Source: Clostridiales bacterium
Lineage (GTDB): Bacteria; Bacillota; Clostridia; Oscillospirales; CAG-272
Direction: 5' to 3'
Length of the DNA stretch: 64,000 nt
Assembly: GCA_016288155.1 (NCBI GenBank)
Contig: JAEEYP010000056.1
Span: 17,760-81,759, forward strand
The position numbers and the translations under genes are program-made. The notes under the pieces are model-generated. The model was not told the origin of the DNA. It saw only the letters and a list, made by a program, of their open reading frames with translations, and did no database searches. Below are positions 60,644-64,000 of the stretch, piece by piece; positions within the stretch are counted from its first letter, which is position 1, and the number at the start of each line of letters is the position of its first letter.

Positions 60644-61279
60644 TCAGTCCGTCCGGCGCGGGCGCTGTACGCCGCCGATCGGCGTGACCGACGCTTTGCC
60701 GCCCGTCAGCTCGCTCACCGTCCGGAAAAATTCGTCCCGGCGTTCGTTGGGTACGACGGCGGTCGCGTCCACCTCCGCGCCGAACGCGGCGGAGGGTTCG
60801 TCGGCGCTGAAGCGGGCGAGCGCCGCGGTAAGGCGCGGATATTCCGCGTAGCTGCATCGGACGGAATACACCGTATGCGCGGTGAGCGTGACGAGCCCCG
60901 CCCGATCGAGCGCCAGCCGCGCCGCCGCGGAATAGGCGCGCACGAGTCCGCCTGCCCCGAGAAGGATCCCGCCGAAATAGCGGGTGACGACGGCGCACAG
61001 TTCCGTCGCGCCGGACATGCGCAGCACGTTCAGCACCGGCACGCCGCCCGTTCCCTGCGGCTCGCCGTCGTCCGAGCAGCGCGCGACGGCGCCGCCGTTC
61101 AGCCAGTACGCATAGACGTGATGGCGCGCGTCGGGGAACTCTGCACGCACCGAGGCGATCAGTTCCTTCGCTTCCGCTTCGTCGGCCACCGGCGCCGCCG
61201 TCGCGATGAAGACGGACTTCTTCTCCGTCAGCTCGGCGCGCGCGCGTCCCGCGAGCGTGATATAACCGCCGTCAGGCAT
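60644..61279 (-). CDS. YigZ/IMPACT family protein
   Basis: 211 residues. Signature S-D-D-G-E-P-Q-G-T-G-G followed by V-V-T-R-Y-F-G-G-I-L-L-G-A-G-G-L-V-R-A-Y. N-terminal domain is RNase PH-like, C-terminal is EF-G domain-IV-like. Role in bacteria unclear, perhaps ribosome or translation related. The start overlaps the last 8 bases of hflX, so it is probably cotranscribed with it. Confidence 0.93.
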   Translation of the reverse strand: MPDGGYITLAGRARAELTEKKSVFIATAAPVADEAEAKELIASVRAEFPDARHHVYAYWLNGGAVARCSDDGEPQGTGGVPVLNVLRMSGATELCAVVTRYFGGILLGAGGLVRAYSAAARLALDRAGLVTLTAHTVYSVRCSYAEYPRLTAALARFSADEPSAAFGAEVDATAVVPNERRDEFFRTVSELTGGKASVTPIGGVQRPRRTD

Positions 61280-62588
61280 CGGAGAGTGCCTCCTCCCCGA
61301 CGCGGTAGGCGGCGAGACGCCCGCGCAGTTTCTCGTCCGTCAGCGCCGTCGCCGCGACGCAGTCGTCCCCGTATTCGAGGCGGACGTCCCGCCCGTTTTC
61401 GTGCAGCGCGTGGAGCGCCGCCCCGTCGGAATACGGGATGCGGAAAGTCTCCGTGCGCCATCCGTCGTTCACGATCCGTCCGAGAGCGGCGAGCAGTTCG
61501 TCCATTCCCTCTCCCGTAAGCGCGGAAACGAAGACGGCTTCGCTGTGAGACTGCGCGGCGGCGCGCCGCATGGCGGCAAGGCGGTCCGCGTCGTGCACGC
61601 GGTCGCACTGATTGAATACGTACAAGATCGGCTTGCCCGACGCGCCGAGTTCCTCCAGCAGCGATTCCGTGACCTCCATCTGCGCGAGCACGTCCTCCTC
61701 GGAGGCGTTGCAGACGTGCAGGATCACGTCGGAGAGGACCGTCTCCTCCAGCGTCGAGTGAAAGGCGCGGATCAGATGATGCGGCAGGTTCCGGATGAAG
61801 CCGACCGTATCCGTCAGAAGCAGCTTCGTGCCGTCCGGCAGGACGTACTGCCGCGTCGTCGGATCGAGCGTGGCGAAGAGCTTGTCCTGCGCGAGGATCC
61901 CGGCGTCCGTCAGCCGGTTGAAAAGCGTGGACTTTCCCGCGTTCGTATATCCGACGATCGCACAGCGCACGATGCCGGAGCGCTCCCGCGCGGCGCGCAT
62001 CGTCTCCCGGGAGGAAGCGAGATGCTCCAGTTCCTCCTCCAGCGCGCGGATGCGCGTCTTCAGACGGCGCCGGTCGATCTCCAGCTTCGATTCGCCCGGT
62101 CCGCGCGTCCCGATGCCGCCGCCGAGGCGGGAGAGCGCCGCGTTCCGTCCGATCAGCCGGGGCGCCGTATAGTGCAGCTGCGCGAGCTCCACCTGCAGCC
62201 GTCCCTCCGCCGTCACCGCATGGCGCGCGAAAACGGAAAGGATCAGCATGCTGCGGTCGAGCACTTCCCTCTCTTCTCCGACGGCGTCTTCGATCGCCCG
62301 GAGCTGCGCCGGCGTCAGCTCGCAGTCGAAAACGACGAGACGCGCGTCCTGCGCTTCGCAGAGTTCTGCCAATTCCTTCAGTTTGCCGCTGCCGAGGCAG
62401 CTTGCCCGATCCGGCGTCGGGCGCATCTGCGTCAGCCTTCCGACGGGGACGGCGCCCGCCGTGTCCATCAGCCTCTCCAGCTCGTCGAGCGAGCGTTCCG
62501 CCTCCGCCTCCCCGCCCTGCGGATAGACGGCGCACCCGACCGTGCGCACGGGAGCGGAGGCTTCCGTGATACTCTCATGATTCTCCAT
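61272..62588 (-). CDS. hflX: GTPase HflX
   Basis: 438 residues. N-terminal HflX domain (V-F-D-C-E-L-T-P-A-Q, R-G-P-G-E-S-K-L-E-I-D-R-R), coiled segment, then GTPase with G1 G-Y-T-N-A-G-K-S-T, G3 D-T-V-G-F and G4 N-Q-C-D. Splits stalled or hibernating 70S ribosomes, e.g. after heat or antibiotics. GGAG before ATG. Lies between rpmE and the YigZ gene. Confidence 0.96.
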   Translation of the reverse strand: MENHESITEASAPVRTVGCAVYPQGGEAEAERSLDELERLMDTAGAVPVGRLTQMRPTPDRASCLGSGKLKELAELCEAQDARLVVFDCELTPAQLRAIEDAVGEEREVLDRSMLILSVFARHAVTAEGRLQVELAQLHYTAPRLIGRNAALSRLGGGIGTRGPGESKLEIDRRRLKTRIRALEEELEHLASSRETMRAARERSGIVRCAIVGYTNAGKSTLFNRLTDAGILAQDKLFATLDPTTRQYVLPDGTKLLLTDTVGFIRNLPHHLIRAFHSTLEETVLSDVILHVCNASEEDVLAQMEVTESLLEELGASGKPILYVFNQCDRVHDADRLAAMRRAAAQSHSEAVFVSALTGEGMDELLAALGRIVNDGWRTETFRIPYSDGAALHALHENGRDVRLEYGDDCVAATALTDEKLRGRLAAYRVGEEALSDA

Positions 62589-62620
62589 GTATTTCTCCTT
62601 TTCGATGGTCGTCCGGACAG

Positions 62621-62666
62621 AAAAAACCGGACAAGACAGACGGCGGCGCCGCGTATCTTATCCGGT
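62621..62666 (-). terminator. Terminator after rpmE
   Basis: The stem ACCGGATAAGA/TCTTGTCCGGT (one G-U pair) encloses a GC-rich inner loop and is followed by six T on the minus strand. Confidence 0.85.
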
Positions 62667-62683
62667 CTCGAGTCAGTGGGACA

Positions 62684-62902
62684 TTACTTGTTCGACATGG
62701 CCAGACGCTTCTTGAACTTGTCAACGCGTCCGCCGGCATCCACGAACTTCTGCTTGCCGGTAAAGAAGGGATGGCACTTCGAGCAGATATCGACGCGAAG
62801 CTCTCCGTTGGCATCTCCCTTTGTCGAGCGGGTAACAACAGACTCGCCGCATGCGCAGCGCACCGTTACTTCCTTGTACTCGGGATGGATTCCGCTTTTC
62901 AT
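62684..62902 (-). CDS. rpmE: Ribosomal protein L31, zinc-binding (C+) form
   Basis: 72 residues: [19 protein letters not shown] then [12 protein letters not shown]. The CxC and CxxC pairs mark the zinc-holding version. ATG 62902 is chosen because GAGGT lies 10 bases before it; the ATG nine bases earlier is too close. Sigma-A promoter upstream. Confidence 0.96.
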   Translation of the reverse strand: MKSGIHPEYKEVTVRCACGESVVTRSTKGDANGELRVDICSKCHPFFTGKQKFVDAGGRVDKFKKRLAMSNK

Positions 62903-62941
62903 GGTTGGCATTACCTCACTATGGTGATCTCATATGCAACG

Positions 62942-62970
62942 ATTATAGCACACCTTGGCGCACAAATCAA
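62942..62970 (-). promoter_or_regulatory. Sigma-A promoter of rpmE
   Basis: TTGATT (62965-62970), 17-base spacer, TATAAT (62942-62947) on the minus strand. Confidence 0.82.
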
Positions 62971-63000
62971 GCCCTTCGCGTGATTTTTTTCGATCATTTT

Positions 63001-63717
63001 TCAGATTTTGCTCTCAATTTTCTCCCTGAGACGCCGGATGATCTTCTTTTCCAGCCGGGAAATGTACGATTGGGAGATCCCGAGCATGTCCGCGACCTCC
63101 TTCTGCGTCCGCTCCGGTCCTCCGTCCATGCCGTAGCGCAGCTCGATGATCCGCCGCTCCCGCACGGTGAGATCTGCGACCGCGGCGCGGATCACGCGCT
63201 CCTCCTCCGTTCGCTCGATGTCCCGCCCGACACTGTCCTCCTCCGTGCCGATCACGTCGGAGAGGAGGAGTTCGTTGCCGTCCCAGTCCGTGTGCAGCGG
63301 CTCGTCGATGGACACCTCCCCGCGCAGCGGCGCGCATTTCCGGATATACATGAGGATCTCGTTCTCGATGCAGCGCGAGGCGTACGTCGCCAGCTTGATG
63401 TTCTTGTCCGCCCGGTAGGTGCGGATCGCCTTGATGAGCCCGATCGTCCCGATGGAGATCAGGTCCTCGACGCCCGTGCCCGTGTTCTCGAATTTCCGGG
63501 CTATGTAGACGACGAGACGGAGATTGTGCTCGATGAGCGCGGAAGCGGCGCTTTCGTCCTCGCCGAGGCGCGCGATCAGGGCCGCCTCCGTCTCCGCGTC
63601 GAGCGGCGGCGGCAGCGTGTCGGAGCCGTGGATATACCAGCTCTCGCCCGGACGCCGCCGGGACAGCGCCGATACGATCCGCGCCCACAGACGGGCAAGC
63701 AGTGACTTCTTCCTCAT
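63001..63717 (-). CDS. sigE: Pro-sigma-E, mother-cell sporulation sigma factor
   Basis: 238 residues, the usual length. The N-terminal ~28 residues ([14 protein letters not shown]) are the hydrophobic pro-sequence removed by SpoIIGA. Region 2 is [27 protein letters not shown]. Region 4 is [22 protein letters not shown]. Directs early mother-cell genes such as spoIVA in this window. GGAGGGTC precedes the ATG. Follows spoIIGA by 41 bases. The next gene is rpmE, not sigG. Confidence 0.97.
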   Translation of the reverse strand: MRKKSLLARLWARIVSALSRRRPGESWYIHGSDTLPPPLDAETEAALIARLGEDESAASALIEHNLRLVVYIARKFENTGTGVEDLISIGTIGLIKAIRTYRADKNIKLATYASRCIENEILMYIRKCAPLRGEVSIDEPLHTDWDGNELLLSDVIGTEEDSVGRDIERTEEERVIRAAVADLTVRERRIIELRYGMDGGPERTQKEVADMLGISQSYISRLEKKIIRRLREKIESKI

Positions 63718-63758
63718 AAATTGACCCTCCTTTATTTTTTACAAAGATCCGTCCCCGC

Positions 63759-64000
63759 TCAGAGGAGCGACGCCGGCAGAAGCGCGCCGCAGCCGCCGTA
63801 CGTCTCCGTATCACGATCGACGGCGACCACGGCGCGGACGGCGTGCGCGCGCTTCCCCTCGCCGACGGTCAAAGCCGGACAGAGCACGCCGTAAAGCAGC
63901 CGCGTCCCGCCGCCGGTATGGACGGGAACGACGCGCAGTCCGCCGGGGACGGGCGGCGCGTCGCCGCTCTCCGCGCGCCAGCCGATCCCGCGCGCCGCCG
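63759..64000 (-). CDS. spoIIGA: C-terminal end of SpoIIGA, pro-sigma-E protease (5' end outside window)
   Basis: About 80 residues are visible, ending Y-G-G-C-G-A-L-L-P-A-S-L-L before TGA. The V-V-P-V-H-T-G-G-G-T segment and the hydrophobic ends fit the aspartic-protease-like domain at the SpoIIGA C-terminus. Position directly upstream of sigE on the same strand is the diagnostic arrangement. SpoIIGA spans the septal membrane and cuts pro-sigma-E when SpoIIR signals from the forespore. Similarity alone over this piece would be weak; context carries the call. Confidence 0.8.
   Translation of the reverse strand, partial: AARGIGWRAESGDAPPVPGGLRVVPVHTGGGTRLLYGVLCPALTVGEGKRAHAVRAVVAVDRDTETYGGCGALLPASLL

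Overview
The window looks like a chromosomal piece of a high-GC, endospore-forming member of the Bacillota, most likely class Clostridia (uncultured gut-type lineage; inference from gene content). The supporting genes are Gram-positive PolC, primary sigma factor RpoD, SpoIVA, pro-sigma-E next to the end of SpoIIGA, a CotH-type lipoprotein, and consensus TTGACA/TATAAT promoters with 17-base spacers. I see no plasmid, phage, insertion-sequence or CRISPR signature. Genes are tightly packed and no stretch longer than about 300 bases lacks one. Most genes are on the minus strand, and about six are on the plus strand.

Left end (1-8130, minus strand): a peptide natural-product (RiPP) locus. From a clean promoter near 8102-8130 the order is: a very short secretion-accessory membrane protein, a C39-peptidase ABC transporter, a second ABC transporter of the NHLM type, three precursor peptides whose Nif11-like leaders are all exactly 57 residues to the Gly-Gly, and a radical SAM/SPASM maturase. 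A STAS-domain protein then runs off the left edge. Precursor A has six in-frame tandem octapeptides in its core and no cysteine there. I consider this the most novel element of the window.

8233-15500: a divergent type I dehydroquinase-like protein, an ECF sigma/anti-sigma pair, a DUF3592 protein, a GH172-like (DUF2961) protein behind a PutP sodium/proline symporter, and a TetR regulator. 15600-23000: a CotH-like lipoprotein on the plus strand, then a four-gene carbohydrate cluster on the minus strand (sugar isomerase-like, large unknown enzyme-like protein, SGNH esterase, AraC regulator).

23000-32500: 2-hydroxyacid dehydrogenase behind Hsp33, an LRR lipoprotein, an S-layer-homology protein, a 54-residue hydrophilic small protein, a second ECF sigma/anti-sigma pair, tRNA-Arg(CCT), an orphan peptide-binding lipoprotein and a GNAT acetyltransferase. 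32500-40000: two related membrane proteins (one apparently starting with CTG) behind secA, then trmL and spoIVA, the latter with a good sigma-E promoter.

39965-52700: housekeeping block pyrH-frr-uppS-cdsA-dxr-rseP-ispG-polC, preceded by rpsB-tsf with a structured candidate leader RNA. It links translation (S2, EF-Ts, RRF), UMP kinase, undecaprenyl and phospholipid precursors, the MEP pathway and replication. 52800-64000: an orphan solute-binding lipoprotein, rpoD, a DUF4838 glycosidase-like gene inserted in the opposite orientation into the usual dgt-dnaG-rpoD block, then a YigZ-family protein, hflX, rpmE, sigE and the C-terminus of spoIIGA at the right edge.
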